A stretch of DNA of 64,000 bases from Dysgonomonas sp. ZJ279 (GTDB lineage Bacteria; Bacteroidota; Bacteroidia; Bacteroidales; Dysgonomonadaceae), in the NCBI RefSeq assembly GCF_011039205.1, contig NZ_JAAKEL010000006.1, forward strand, positions 1 through 64,000, read 5' to 3'. Positions 7,041 to 16,558 of the stretch are shown piece after piece (position 1 is the first letter of the stretch; each line of letters starts with the position of its first letter). The notes below the pieces were generated by a model. That model made no database searches, was not told the origin of the DNA, and saw nothing but the letters and a program-made list of their open reading frames with translations. Made by a program: the position numbers and the translations under genes.

Positions 7041-8579
7041 TCAACCTATTGTTTTTAGTAAATTCTTCATACTCACTTTCTCAGATATAATATCGGATAA
7101 CTTATCGATATCAACTCGCTCCTGAGTCATTGTGTCACGATAACGGATTGTTACTGTATTATCTTCTAACGACTGATGATCGACTGTCACACAGAACGGA
7201 GTACCAATGGCATCCTGACGGCGGTAACGCTTACCGATACTATCTTTCTCATCATACTGGCATTTGAAATCGAATTTCAGAGCATCAATTATTTCACGAG
7301 CTTTCTCCGGCAAACCATCTTTTTTCACTAATGGAAGTACACCTAATTTTATCGGAGCTAATGCCGGCGGCAACTTCAACACTACTCGACTCTCGCCACC
7401 TTCCAGTTCTTCTTCGCAATACGAAGCCGAAAGAGTTGACAAAAACATACGATCGACGCCGATTGATGTTTCAATAACGTAAGGAGTATACGATTTATTG
7501 AGTTCAGGGTCGAAATATTGTAATTTTTTACCTGAAAATTCTTCATGGCTCTTCAAATCGAAATCAGTACGGGAATGGATACCTTCTACTTCTTTAAACC
7601 CGAATGGCATTTCGTATTCTATATCCGTAGCAGCATTTGCATAATGAGCAAGCTTGTCGTGATCGTGGAAACGATATTTATTATCACCGTATCCAAGGGC
7701 TTTGTGCCACTTGATACGAATATCTTTCCATTTAGCGAACCATTCCAATTCTTCACCGGGACGAACAAAAAATTGCATTTCCATTTGCTCGAATTCACGC
7801 ATACGGAAGATGAACTGACGGGCTACGATCTCGTTACGGAATGCCTTACCAATCTGAGCAATACCAAAAGGAATCTTCATACGACCTGTTTTTTGCACAT
7901 TCAGGAAGTTCACAAAGATACCCTGTGCTGTTTCGGGACGAAGATATACCTTCATTGCACCATCGGCAGTAGAGCCCATTTCAGTAGCAAACATCAGGTT
8001 GAACTGACGAACTTCTGTCCAGTTACGTGTACCACTAACAGGGCATACAATCTCACAGTCGAGTATAATCTGACGCAGATCTTCGAGGTTACTATCGTTC
8101 AATGCTTTTGCAAAACGGGTATGAATCTCGTCGCGCTTCGCTTGATTCTCCAAGATTCTTGGATTAGTCTCGCGATACATAGCTTCGTCGAAAGTCTCAC
8201 CAAAACGTTTTGCTGCTTTTTCTACCTCTTTGTTTATTTTGTCGTCAATCTTAGCCAGATGATCTTCGATAAGGACATCGGCACGATAACGTTTTTTACT
8301 ATCTTTATTATCAATCAACGGATCGTTGAAAGCATCAACGTGTCCTGAGGCCTTCCAAATAGTCGGGTGCATAAATATTGCAGAATCGATACCCACCACA
8401 TTGTCGTGAAGAAGCACCATACTATCCCACCAATACTTTTTAATATTGTTTTTTAATTCAACTCCCATCTGACCGTAATCGTACACAGCACTTAGTCCAT
8501 CATAGATTTCGCTAGATTGAAATACAAAACCATACTCTTTACTGTGTGAAATTATTTTCTTAAAAACATCCTCCGACAT
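7041..8579 (-). CDS. glyQS: Glycine--tRNA ligase, homodimeric class II type
   Basis: This 512-residue protein has the size of the single-chain bacterial/eukaryal-type GlyRS, not the alpha2-beta2 form. Class II elements are visible: Y-L-R-P-E-T-A-Q-G at about 212-220; motif 2 from about 247 (F-R-N-E-I, then R-E-F-E-Q-M-E-M-Q-F-F); G-V-D-R-M-F-L motif 3 later; and a C-terminal anticodon-binding domain (I-R-Y-R-D-T-M-T-Q-E-R). It charges tRNA-Gly in the cytoplasm. It heads a probable two-gene unit with the FKBP lipoprotein. Confidence 0.97.
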   Translation of the reverse strand: MSEDVFKKIISHSKEYGFVFQSSEIYDGLSAVYDYGQMGVELKNNIKKYWWDSMVLLHDNVVGIDSAIFMHPTIWKASGHVDAFNDPLIDNKDSKKRYRADVLIEDHLAKIDDKINKEVEKAAKRFGETFDEAMYRETNPRILENQAKRDEIHTRFAKALNDSNLEDLRQIILDCEIVCPVSGTRNWTEVRQFNLMFATEMGSTADGAMKVYLRPETAQGIFVNFLNVQKTGRMKIPFGIAQIGKAFRNEIVARQFIFRMREFEQMEMQFFVRPGEELEWFAKWKDIRIKWHKALGYGDNKYRFHDHDKLAHYANAATDIEYEMPFGFKEVEGIHSRTDFDLKSHEEFSGKKLQYFDPELNKSYTPYVIETSIGVDRMFLSTLSASYCEEELEGGESRVVLKLPPALAPIKLGVLPLVKKDGLPEKAREIIDALKFDFKCQYDEKDSIGKRYRRQDAIGTPFCVTVDHQSLEDNTVTIRYRDTMTQERVDIDKLSDIISEKVSMKNLLKTIG

Positions 8580-8743
8580 ATTTTTGAATCTTTTTTTTCG
8601 TTACTTCTATATGTTTAGCAATAAGTTGCACAAAGTAACTATTTTTTTTTGACATAAAAGTTGTCATAGTTTAACGAATTATGCCAATTTTACACTCTAT
8701 TGTAAAAAAGCTATCTTAGCTGTTTCAAAAAACGGTGTTCATA

Positions 8744-11431
8744 ATGCGCTATTTGTTCATATTCATCTATACTATGATAACGCTCTCCGCTTTGGCTCAA
8801 ACCCCAAGCAGAGAGGCAAAAAGTCATATAGAAGGTAGCGTGTATGATGCAAAAACGAGAGAATCTATCCCCCAAGCGAGCATCCGTTTGCTAGAGCAAA
8901 GCGACAGTACTTATATACAAGGTACCGTTACAGACATTGACGGAAATTTTAAATTATTAACTTCTCAAGGAAAATATATAATCGAAATATCTTTCATCGG
9001 ATATACAAAATTCCATCAAAATATTGAACTCAATTCTAAACAGCCCGGCTACAATCTCGAGAAAGTGTATCTGAAAGAAGATGCGTTCATGCTTGGCGAA
9101 GCCGTGGTAGAGGCAAAGTCTCCCGATATTGTTGTAAAAGGCGATACCATAGAATATAATGCAGCAGCATATACCAGCGAAGAAAATGCAATGCTGTCGG
9201 ATATGATAAAAAATATTCCCGGTATAGAACTCGACGCCAATGGAAACATAACTGCCAATGGAAAACCGGTACAAAAAATATTGGTAGACGGAAAAGAGTT
9301 TTTTGGCAACGATATTGCTTTGGCCTTGGCTAACCTGCCTGCCAACATGATAAAGAAACTTCAACTATTCAAAGAAGAATCTGAAACAGCCAAAGTAACC
9401 GGATTCAGAGATAAAGATCCCGAACAAGTCCTCAACCTTATTGTGAAGGAGGAACTTAAGCAAAGCATATTCGGTGATGTAAGAGTCGGTTATGGCAGTG
9501 GCGACAAATATGCCAACAGGGCTATTGTTAACTACATGCGTGATAAAAATCAGGCATCATTTGTAGGTAATATAAACAATGTAAACAACAATGACAATCT
9601 CGTATCGAGTGATGGAGTGGAACGAAATAAAAATGCAGGGTTCAACTTATACACACAAGCATCGAAGAAATTCAAGATAGGGGGTAATATACGCTACTCG
9701 AACAATGAAAACATGCTAGAGACCAAAACCGAAACTCAAACATTTCTATCATCAGGTGACCGTACATCGAGGCAAGATTCTAAAAACGAGAATCAACGGG
9801 AAAACTTCAATGGAGGTATGAATCTCAGTTGGGAACCCGATTCATTAACCACCATTTTCGCCCGGTCTTATATCAATTTCAACAATTCCAACATCAACCA
9901 GACATCAACCAGCATATCGCATGTGGCACAAATGGACACAACATCGGGCTACAACATTAATGACTCCAAAGGCAATGGTTATAATATTAACAACGTTTTT
10001 ACGATCGGTCGTAAACTGAACAGCAAAGGCAGAACTATCAGCCTGACATTAAATCACACGTTGCGAAAAGATGATAGCAAGGGAATGAATTATTCCCTAA
10101 CGAGTTATAGCGGAGAGATCCCCGATAACATTATAGACCAAAAGCTTACGACCAAAAGCACAACAAACGGCTATGCCTTTTCACTTTCTTATGTGGAGCC
10201 GATAAACAAAGATCATTCATTGCAGTTCGCTTATAATTATAATAATAATCATTCGGACAGGGATCGGGATGCTCGTAAAAAAGATGAGGAGGGCAATTAC
10301 ACTATCATCGACAAACCATTCAGTCGAAATACAGTTAATGATTATATAAACCAAAATATAAGCCTGAACTTTCAGGGGACAAAAGAGAAATATAATTATA
10401 CCCTCGGTATCAGCATTGATCCTTCTTATTCGAAGAGCAATATAAGCCTCGGCGATTCAATCATCGAGGATATAACACAAAATGTAGTAAACTATTCTCC
10501 CACTCTACACTTTTCGTACAGACCCAATACTACAACCAATCTCGATTTCGACTATTCGGGATATAGCAGGCAGCCGGCAATAAACCAAATATCGGCAGAC
10601 ACTACAGTCGTAAATGCATTGAGTAAATACTACGGTAATCCGAATCTGAAACCTAGCTACGACAATAATTTCAATTTTAATTATCAGAAGTCCGATTATG
10701 AGACTAACCGCTTTATGATGATTTCAGGTAGCTTCCGTTATACATTCAACAATATTGTCGATTATACCCTTATCGATGCACAGGGGAACAGTCTGAACAC
10801 GTACCGCAATATAAATGGCAATATTGGGTCTAATCTGGGATTTATGTACAATACGCCTTTACGTAATAAAAAATTCACGATAAACACTAATACCTTTGTC
10901 AATTACTATAAGAATAAAGGTTTCACCAATGGCGAAAAAGCAATAACCAACAATATTGTTCTTAGTGAGCAACTTATGGTCAGATTTAAATCGACTAAGT
11001 TTGAAACCAGCTTGCAAGGCAATATAAACCATAGTATCACAAAGAACAATTTGACTAATGCGCAAAACAGAGTAACAACAAATTATGTATTCAGCAATAT
11101 AACGTTGGTGAAGTTGCCCTACGATTTTTCTATTCAAAGCAATCTCGACTACTCTTATTTTGCAGGTTACGGGGATGATTTCCAAACAAGCGAAATGCTA
11201 TGGAATGCATCGATAGCCAAACTATTTCTTAAACAGAAAAAAGGCTCATTAAAATTACAATTATTCGATATACTTAATGATAGAAACAATGTATCCCGAT
11301 ACGTTAGCGGAAACTACCTGTCGGACACAAGGACTAACACACTGAATCAGTTCGTTATGCTAAGTTTCTCTTACCGATTCAATATATTCAAAGGAAAAAG
11401 CGATAATGTGGATAATGATTACTATTTTTGA
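8744..11431 (+). CDS. Outer-membrane beta-barrel protein, TonB-receptor-like with carboxypeptidase-like regulatory domain
   Basis: I start it at the ATG at 8744; an in-frame GTG three codons upstream is less likely. The 895-residue product has a signal peptide ending L-S-A-L-A-Q. It is followed by a carboxypeptidase-regulatory-like domain (I-E-G-S-V-Y-D-A-K-T onward, about residues 30-110) and a plug-like segment with P-G-I-E-L-D-A-N-G and V-D-G-K-E-F-F-G-N-D. A long Asn/Tyr-rich barrel of alternating strands extends to the C-terminal aromatic residue. This is the layout of the Bacteroidota outer_membrane_beta-barrel family related to TonB receptors. No SusD partner is adjacent, so the ligand is unknown; the next gene is a chitinase. 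Confidence 0.88.
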   Translation: MRYLFIFIYTMITLSALAQTPSREAKSHIEGSVYDAKTRESIPQASIRLLEQSDSTYIQGTVTDIDGNFKLLTSQGKYIIEISFIGYTKFHQNIELNSKQPGYNLEKVYLKEDAFMLGEAVVEAKSPDIVVKGDTIEYNAAAYTSEENAMLSDMIKNIPGIELDANGNITANGKPVQKILVDGKEFFGNDIALALANLPANMIKKLQLFKEESETAKVTGFRDKDPEQVLNLIVKEELKQSIFGDVRVGYGSGDKYANRAIVNYMRDKNQASFVGNINNVNNNDNLVSSDGVERNKNAGFNLYTQASKKFKIGGNIRYSNNENMLETKTETQTFLSSGDRTSRQDSKNENQRENFNGGMNLSWEPDSLTTIFARSYINFNNSNINQTSTSISHVAQMDTTSGYNINDSKGNGYNINNVFTIGRKLNSKGRTISLTLNHTLRKDDSKGMNYSLTSYSGEIPDNIIDQKLTTKSTTNGYAFSLSYVEPINKDHSLQFAYNYNNNHSDRDRDARKKDEEGNYTIIDKPFSRNTVNDYINQNISLNFQGTKEKYNYTLGISIDPSYSKSNISLGDSIIEDITQNVVNYSPTLHFSYRPNTTTNLDFDYSGYSRQPAINQISADTTVVNALSKYYGNPNLKPSYDNNFNFNYQKSDYETNRFMMISGSFRYTFNNIVDYTLIDAQGNSLNTYRNINGNIGSNLGFMYNTPLRNKKFTINTNTFVNYYKNKGFTNGEKAITNNIVLSEQLMVRFKSTKFETSLQGNINHSITKNNLTNAQNRVTTNYVFSNITLVKLPYDFSIQSNLDYSYFAGYGDDFQTSEMLWNASIAKLFLKQKKGSLKLQLFDILNDRNNVSRYVSGNYLSDTRTNTLNQFVMLSFSYRFNIFKGKSDNVDNDYYF

Positions 11432-11477
11432 AAATAAATATTTTTAATATTAGTATTCATTTTAAAGCCACAAGACC

Positions 11478-12614
11478 ATGAGAACACACTTCGTAACATA
11501 TTGCCTATTGGCAATAGTAGCATTATCGACAACCGCATGTCCTCAAAAACCGGAAGAAAAGAAAGAAGCACCCAAAACAATCATTATAGCTTATGTAGGA
11601 GGTTTCAGAGGAGAAACCGATGTAGACAAAGTATCGGCAAATAAAATCACTCACATCAACTATGCATTCGTAAATGTAGTGGACGGGAAAGCAGTTCTTA
11701 CTAACGAGGCAACAGATACGATTAATTTCAGAAAGCTAAATTTGCTAAAAGAGAAAAATCCCGATCTCAAAATACTTATTTCTCTCGGAGGCTGGGGATG
11801 GAGTAAAAATTTCTCTGATGCCGTGTTAACAGCGGAAGGCCGCGAGGCTTTTTCTCAATCGGCTCTGGATATTATGACTACTTATAAGCTCGATGGTATA
11901 GATATCGATTGGGAATATCCTGCAATACCGGGAGACGACGGTAATATCTACCGTCCGGAAGACAAGCAAACATACACCCTTATGTTCGCATCTCTAAGAG
12001 CAAAACTGGATTCTGTAACTAAAATCACAAACGAACCTTATTTGTTAACGACTGCAACCGGAGGCTTCAGCAAGTTTCTTGAAAACACAGAGATGGGCAA
12101 AGCACAGGAATACCTTGATTATGTAAATATTATGACTTACGATGCTCAATCGAGTGAAACAGCAATCCATCACACAAACCTTTATGCCTCGGACAGCTAT
12201 GAACCTAAGCGCAGTGCCGATTTGATTGTGCAAGAATATATTAAAGCGGGAGTACCTGCAAACAAACTGGTTATGGGCATCGCTTTCTACGGTCGTACTT
12301 TCAAACTGAAAGACGATGCTACTAAAGGCTTAGGCGATAAGGTTGAGAAACAAGTATCGGGAAAAGGATTTACATATATAAAAGATAGTCTCGAAAATAG
12401 AAATGGGTATGCAAAATCGTGGGATAGTATCGCCCATGCTCCTTATCTGTTTAATAGCGGTGAAAAACTATTTGTAACCTACGATGACGAGCAATCGGTC
12501 AAAGCTAAATGCGAATATGTTTTGCAAAATGGCATGGCAGGCGTTATGTTCTGGGAATATAGCTCCGATCCGAAGGAATATCTTCTGGATGCAATAAATG
12601 AAGCATTAAAATAA
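11478..12614 (+). CDS. GH18 family chitinase-like lipoprotein
   Basis: This 378-residue protein has a lipoprotein signal with Cys21 (S-T-T-A-C). The GH18 catalytic motif DxxDxDxE is seen as D-G-I-D-I-D-W-E at 139-146, with Glu146 the predicted acid. The conserved S-L-G-G-W-G strand (about 103-108), M-T-Y-D, G-I-A-F-Y-G-R and terminal M-F-W-E-Y motifs are also present. It should hydrolyse beta-1,4-GlcNAc polymers such as chitin, or a related glycan, at the cell surface or periplasm. It follows the barrel protein by 46 bp and is followed by a terminator, so the two probably form one unit. Confidence 0.92.
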   Translation: MRTHFVTYCLLAIVALSTTACPQKPEEKKEAPKTIIIAYVGGFRGETDVDKVSANKITHINYAFVNVVDGKAVLTNEATDTINFRKLNLLKEKNPDLKILISLGGWGWSKNFSDAVLTAEGREAFSQSALDIMTTYKLDGIDIDWEYPAIPGDDGNIYRPEDKQTYTLMFASLRAKLDSVTKITNEPYLLTTATGGFSKFLENTEMGKAQEYLDYVNIMTYDAQSSETAIHHTNLYASDSYEPKRSADLIVQEYIKAGVPANKLVMGIAFYGRTFKLKDDATKGLGDKVEKQVSGKGFTYIKDSLENRNGYAKSWDSIAHAPYLFNSGEKLFVTYDDEQSVKAKCEYVLQNGMAGVMFWEYSSDPKEYLLDAINEALK

Positions 12615-12631
12615 AACATTAAAACTAAAGT

Positions 12632-12672
12632 AAGGTTGTCATTTAACAAGCAAATGACAACCTTATTGTTTT
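12632..12672 (+). terminator. Terminator after the GH18 gene
   Basis: AAGGTTGTCATTT (12632-12644) and AAATGACAACCTT (12652-12664) form a perfect 13-bp stem, followed by ATTGTTTTTT. Confidence 0.9.
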
Positions 12673-12736
12673 TTACGCTTTTTATTTTTACCTTGCGCGA
12701 ACAATTTGAAACCTAAAAATCCAATAAACTAACACC

Positions 12737-14197
12737 ATGTCTAATAACACCGAAAAAATTAAGTTCTACAGTGGAGAAAATATTCCACTCGAGTTACACA
12801 AAGTCCGCATTGTACAAAAACTTCATTTAGTTCCCATCGAACGAAGACTGGAAGCTCTCCACGAAGGAGGATTCAATACATTTAGGCTCGACACCAAAGA
12901 TGTATTCCTGGATATGCTTACAGACAGCGGAACAAATGCCATGAGCGACAAACAACTCGGGGCAATGATGAGCGCCGACGATGCCTATGCAGGATCTCAA
13001 AGCTTTGTACGTTATCAAAAAGCGGTAGAAGATGTACTTGGCAAAAAACATTTATTACCCGTTCATCAGGGACGTGCCGCCGAGAATATTATTTCGCACG
13101 CGTTTATCCGCAAAGGGAATATTGTTCCGATGAACTACCATTTTACCACAGCAATGGCTCATATTACTCAATATGGCGGTAAAATAGAAGAGTTGCTATA
13201 TGACGAAGCTTATGTAATAAGCAGCAAACACCCATTCAAGGGAAATATGAATCTGGAAAAATTAGAGGAGTGTATCAAAAAACATGGTGCATCTAATATA
13301 CCATATATCCGAATAGAAGCATCGACCAACCTAATTGGCGGTCAACCGTTTTCTATCGAAAATCTGCGCGGCGTAAGAGAGATAGCTACTAAACACAAAA
13401 TACGTCTTGTATTAGATGCGAGCCTACTTGGCGAAAATGCATGGCTGGTAAAACAACGTGAAGAAGAATTCAAGAATAGCTCGATGGCCGAAATCATTCT
13501 TTGCATGACAGATCTGGCTGACCTTGTTTACTTCTCGGCACGTAAGCTAAGCTCTTCGCGTGGAGGTGGTATCTGCACGAATGATTACGCCATCTTTAAA
13601 GAACTAGAACCTTTAGTACCTCTATTTGAAGGATTTCTCACTTATGGGGGCATGTCGGTTCGTGAGATAGAAGCTATTGCGGTAGGCTTATATGAGACAC
13701 TTGACGAGACAATGATCTGCCAAAGTCCGCAATTCATAGAATACCTCGTAAAAGCATTAGAAAGTAAAGGCGTACCGGTCGTTACTCCTGCCGGTGTATT
13801 AGGCTGTCACGTAGATGCAATGAGAATATGTGCCCATATACCTCAAACACAATATCCTGCGGGAGCACTGGCTGCTGCATTCTTTCTTATATCGGGCGTG
13901 AGAGGTATGGAACGCGGTTCCGTTTCCAATCAGCGCGACGAATATGGAAATGAAACTTATGCTGATATGGAATTGTTACGACTAGCTATTCCTCGCCGTG
14001 TATTTACACTGTCGCAAATTAAATATGTAGAAGACCGTATGACTTGGCTGTACGAAAATCGTGAGTTGATAGGCGGACTTAAATTTGTCTACGAACCACC
14101 TGTTCTCCGTTTCTTTATGGGTGGTCTTGAACCAATCAGCGATTGGCCTGAAAAATTAATTGCGAAATTTAAAGAAGACTTTGGAGATAGCTTATAA
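12737..14197 (+). CDS. tnaA: Tryptophanase / tyrosine phenol-lyase family PLP enzyme
   Basis: This 486-residue fold-type I PLP enzyme belongs to the beta-eliminating lyase family. Family motifs are L-T-D-S-G-T-N-A-M-S-D-K-Q (61-73), D-D-A-Y-A-G-S, P-V-H-Q-G-R-A-A-E-N and V-R-G-M-E-R-G-S. The Schiff-base lysine is probably Lys270 in F-S-A-R-K-L-S-S-S-R-G-G-G. This active-site loop differs from the S-A-K-K-D and S-G-K-K-D loops of the well-known tryptophanases and tyrosine phenol-lyases, and the N-terminus is divergent. The choice between tryptophan and tyrosine as substrate is therefore open; the symbol is the usual annotation of this group. The gene has its own terminator and no tnaC-like leader was seen. 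Confidence 0.82.
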   Translation: MSNNTEKIKFYSGENIPLELHKVRIVQKLHLVPIERRLEALHEGGFNTFRLDTKDVFLDMLTDSGTNAMSDKQLGAMMSADDAYAGSQSFVRYQKAVEDVLGKKHLLPVHQGRAAENIISHAFIRKGNIVPMNYHFTTAMAHITQYGGKIEELLYDEAYVISSKHPFKGNMNLEKLEECIKKHGASNIPYIRIEASTNLIGGQPFSIENLRGVREIATKHKIRLVLDASLLGENAWLVKQREEEFKNSSMAEIILCMTDLADLVYFSARKLSSSRGGGICTNDYAIFKELEPLVPLFEGFLTYGGMSVREIEAIAVGLYETLDETMICQSPQFIEYLVKALESKGVPVVTPAGVLGCHVDAMRICAHIPQTQYPAGALAAAFFLISGVRGMERGSVSNQRDEYGNETYADMELLRLAIPRRVFTLSQIKYVEDRMTWLYENRELIGGLKFVYEPPVLRFFMGGLEPISDWPEKLIAKFKEDFGDSL

Positions 14198-14278
14198 TAA
14201 TTTTTAACCATCTCCGTTTCACTTATTGCAGTTCTGTATGTACTTTTGGTTTTAACTAAAGTGCAAATAGATATAGAG

Positions 14279-14312
14279 CAAGCCACTTTACTATAATGTG
14301 GCTTGTTTTTCA
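14279..14312 (+). terminator. Terminator after the tryptophanase-family gene
   Basis: CAAGCCAC (14279-14286) and GTGGCTTG (14298-14305) form an 8-bp stem followed by a T run (GTTTTTC). Confidence 0.88.
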
Positions 14313-14380
14313 TTTACAGAAACGGATAAAACATTACTTTCGATTTTATCTATAGTAAAGATAGACAGTTAGATAAGCAA

Positions 14381-14437
14381 GTAAAAAGTTACAGTCAAAA
14401 GAAGGATAAAAGTGTCACCTTTGTTACCTTTTAACAA
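14381..14437 (+). repeat. Intergenic repeat, copy 1 of an inverted pair with 42566-42620
   Basis: This AT-rich stretch carries AAAGTTACAGT, then AAAAGTGTCAC and TTTGTTACCTTTTAACA. The reverse complement of 42566-42620 carries the same three blocks in the same order with a few substitutions and indels. It lies 34 bp upstream of the porX start, inside its promoter region. Confidence 0.55.
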
Positions 14438-14470
14438 TTGATATAAATAGATTTATTATAAATTTACAAC

Positions 14471-16015
14471 ATGGCGAAAGGACGTATACTCTGGGCAGAC
14501 GATGAAATCGATATTTTGCGACCTCACATTCTTTTTCTCGAAGAAAAGGGTTATACGGTAACTCCTGTCAATAGCGGACAAGATGCCCTTGAAGCTTTCA
14601 GAAACGAGAGTTTCGATGTTGTATTTCTAGATGAAAACATGCCGGGGCTAACCGGTATGGATACACTGACTATGATCAAAGAGATTAACCCCAGTGTTCC
14701 TGTTATAATGATCACTAAGAGTGAGGATGAGGGTATAATGACACATGCCATAGGCAAGAAAATAGCCGACTACCTTATAAAACCTGTCAATCCGAATCAA
14801 ATATTACTATCTATCAAAAAGAATCTGCACAAAGATGACATTGTATCGGAGGCTACACTCGAAGGTTACAGAGAAGGCTATAGTAAAATAAGTACTCAAA
14901 TCACAGATTCTATAACATACTATGATTGGGTAGAAATATACAAGAAAATTATCTATTGGGAGCTTGAACTGACTGCATCACAGAACCCATTGATAGACTT
15001 ATTACATACTCAAAAACAAGAGGCCAATAATGGGTTTTGCAAATTCATAAAGAGAAATTACGAATCGTGGATACAAAACCCTGAAAACAGACCGCTCATT
15101 AGTCCCGAACTTTTCCCTAAGAAAGTATTTCCATTACTAGAGGGTGACAAACCTGTTTTTTTCATCCTTATTGATAATTTACGCCTCGACCAATGGATGG
15201 AGGTAAAAGATCTTCTTGTCAATGATTTTACATTTACAGAAGAAACCTATTGCAGCATTCTACCAACAGCGACACAATATGCGCGCAATGCAATCTTCTC
15301 GGGATTGATGCCTGCACAGATAGCAAAAACATTTCCCGACTTGTGGGTAGACGAAAGTGAAGATGAAAGTAAGAATCTGAATGAAGAGGTACTGATTCAA
15401 ACCCTTATGGAAAGATTCAGGCGAAAAGACTCATTTTCCTACCACAAATTAACGACTTCGGCCGCAGGAGAAAAACTGATTCAGAATATGAACACATTGA
15501 GCGATAAAAAGCTGAATGTAATTGTCATCAATTTTGTAGATATGCTTTCGCATGCGCGTACCGAATCGAAGATGATACGCGAACTGGCTGCCGACGAAGC
15601 TGCATACCGCTCATTAACCCGTTCGTGGTTCAAACATTCGAGCACAATGGATTTATTGAAAAGGGTTGCCGAAATGAAATGTAAAGTTATTCTGACTACC
15701 GATCATGGTACTATCCGTGTAAAGAGCCCGATGAAAACGATAGGTGATAAAAGCATAAACTCCAACATACGATATAAGGTCGGACGCAATCTGGAGTATG
15801 ATCGTAAGAAAGTTTATGACATTCGCGATCCACAAAAAATAGGACTTCCGACTCCAAATATCAGTACAAAGTATATCTTTGCAACCGGAGATGATTTCTT
15901 TGCATATCCCAACAATTATAACCATTATGTATCTTATTATACCGATACATTTCAACACGGGGGAATATCGATGGAAGAAATGATTGTCCCGTTTATAACA
16001 ATGACACCCAAATAA
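14471..16015 (+). CDS. porX: PorX-type response regulator with PglZ effector domain
   Basis: This 514-residue protein has a receiver domain (1-125) with acidic pair Asp10/Asp11, phosphoacceptor Asp54 in F-L-D-E-N-M-P-G, and Lys103-type K-P-V-N-P. A helical linker and a PglZ alkaline-phosphatase-like domain (about 210-514) follow, with D-N-L-R-L-D-Q-W, a T-A-T-Q-Y-A-R-N nucleophile region and T-T-D-H-G-T. In Porphyromonas and Flavobacterium, PorX works with the kinase PorY and an ECF sigma factor to control type IX secretion genes, and its PglZ domain has been reported to cleave oligonucleotides. Neither PorY nor T9SS structural genes are in this window. The gene is followed 8 bp later by tsaE. 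Confidence 0.92.
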   Translation: MAKGRILWADDEIDILRPHILFLEEKGYTVTPVNSGQDALEAFRNESFDVVFLDENMPGLTGMDTLTMIKEINPSVPVIMITKSEDEGIMTHAIGKKIADYLIKPVNPNQILLSIKKNLHKDDIVSEATLEGYREGYSKISTQITDSITYYDWVEIYKKIIYWELELTASQNPLIDLLHTQKQEANNGFCKFIKRNYESWIQNPENRPLISPELFPKKVFPLLEGDKPVFFILIDNLRLDQWMEVKDLLVNDFTFTEETYCSILPTATQYARNAIFSGLMPAQIAKTFPDLWVDESEDESKNLNEEVLIQTLMERFRRKDSFSYHKLTTSAAGEKLIQNMNTLSDKKLNVIVINFVDMLSHARTESKMIRELAADEAAYRSLTRSWFKHSSTMDLLKRVAEMKCKVILTTDHGTIRVKSPMKTIGDKSINSNIRYKVGRNLEYDRKKVYDIRDPQKIGLPTPNISTKYIFATGDDFFAYPNNYNHYVSYYTDTFQHGGISMEEMIVPFITMTPK

Positions 16016-16023
16016 GAACTAGT

Positions 16024-16443
16024 ATGGAAATAAAGATAGAATCACTGGATACAATTAACGATGCTGCCATCGAATTCATAAAGATAATGGGCGACAATAC
16101 CGTTTTCGCTTTCAGAGGAGAAATGGGAGCCGGTAAAACTACATTTATAAAAGCAATATGTGAAAACCTTGGCGTTACAGATACAATCAACAGCCCGACA
16201 TTTGCTATTGTAAACGAATATCGATCGAAGACGGGGGAACTCATATACCATTTTGATTTCTACCGTATCAACAAAATAGAGGAAGCCTATGACTTTGGTT
16301 ATGAAGACTATTTCTACAGCGGCAGCCTATGTTTCATTGAGTGGCCTGAACTCATCGAAGACCTACTGCCAAAAGATACGGTGAATGTCAGCATTAAAAT
16401 ACAAGAGGATGGCAGTCGCAGCGTAACACTAATTAGAACTTAA
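16024..16443 (+). CDS. tsaE: tRNA threonylcarbamoyladenosine biosynthesis ATPase TsaE
   Basis: This 139-residue protein has the standard size. The Walker A loop G-E-M-G-A-G-K-T-T is at 32-40, then [11 protein letters not shown] and the Walker-B-like H-F-D-F-Y-R. I-E-W-P-E-L completes the family signature. TsaE works with TsaB and TsaD in the cytoplasm to make t6A37 on ANN-decoding tRNAs. It follows porX with an 8-bp gap, an arrangement that suggests co-transcription. Confidence 0.96.
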   Translation: MEIKIESLDTINDAAIEFIKIMGDNTVFAFRGEMGAGKTTFIKAICENLGVTDTINSPTFAIVNEYRSKTGELIYHFDFYRINKIEEAYDFGYEDYFYSGSLCFIEWPELIEDLLPKDTVNVSIKIQEDGSRSVTLIRT

Positions 16444-16526
16444 CTGTGCTTATAAGAATCTGATATTCTTAACTGTTACAACTAAACAAACTATTACAAA
16501 CACAGAGCTAATCTGCTTTTTTGCAT

Positions 16527-16534
16527 TATATTTG
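16527..16534 (+). promoter_or_regulatory. Bacteroidota -7 box of the 16559 glycosyltransferase
   Basis: TATATTTG matches TAnnTTTG and lies 24 bp before the ATG at 16559. No TTTG at optimal spacing upstream. Confidence 0.5.
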
Positions 16535-16558
16535 CAATAAGTATCTAACTACGTCTTT

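Noticed and set aside
7545-8348. 267-codon plus-strand open frame
   Set aside because: It lies antisense inside glyQS, which has clear class II synthetase motifs; the product is Cys/Phe-rich with no family resemblance.
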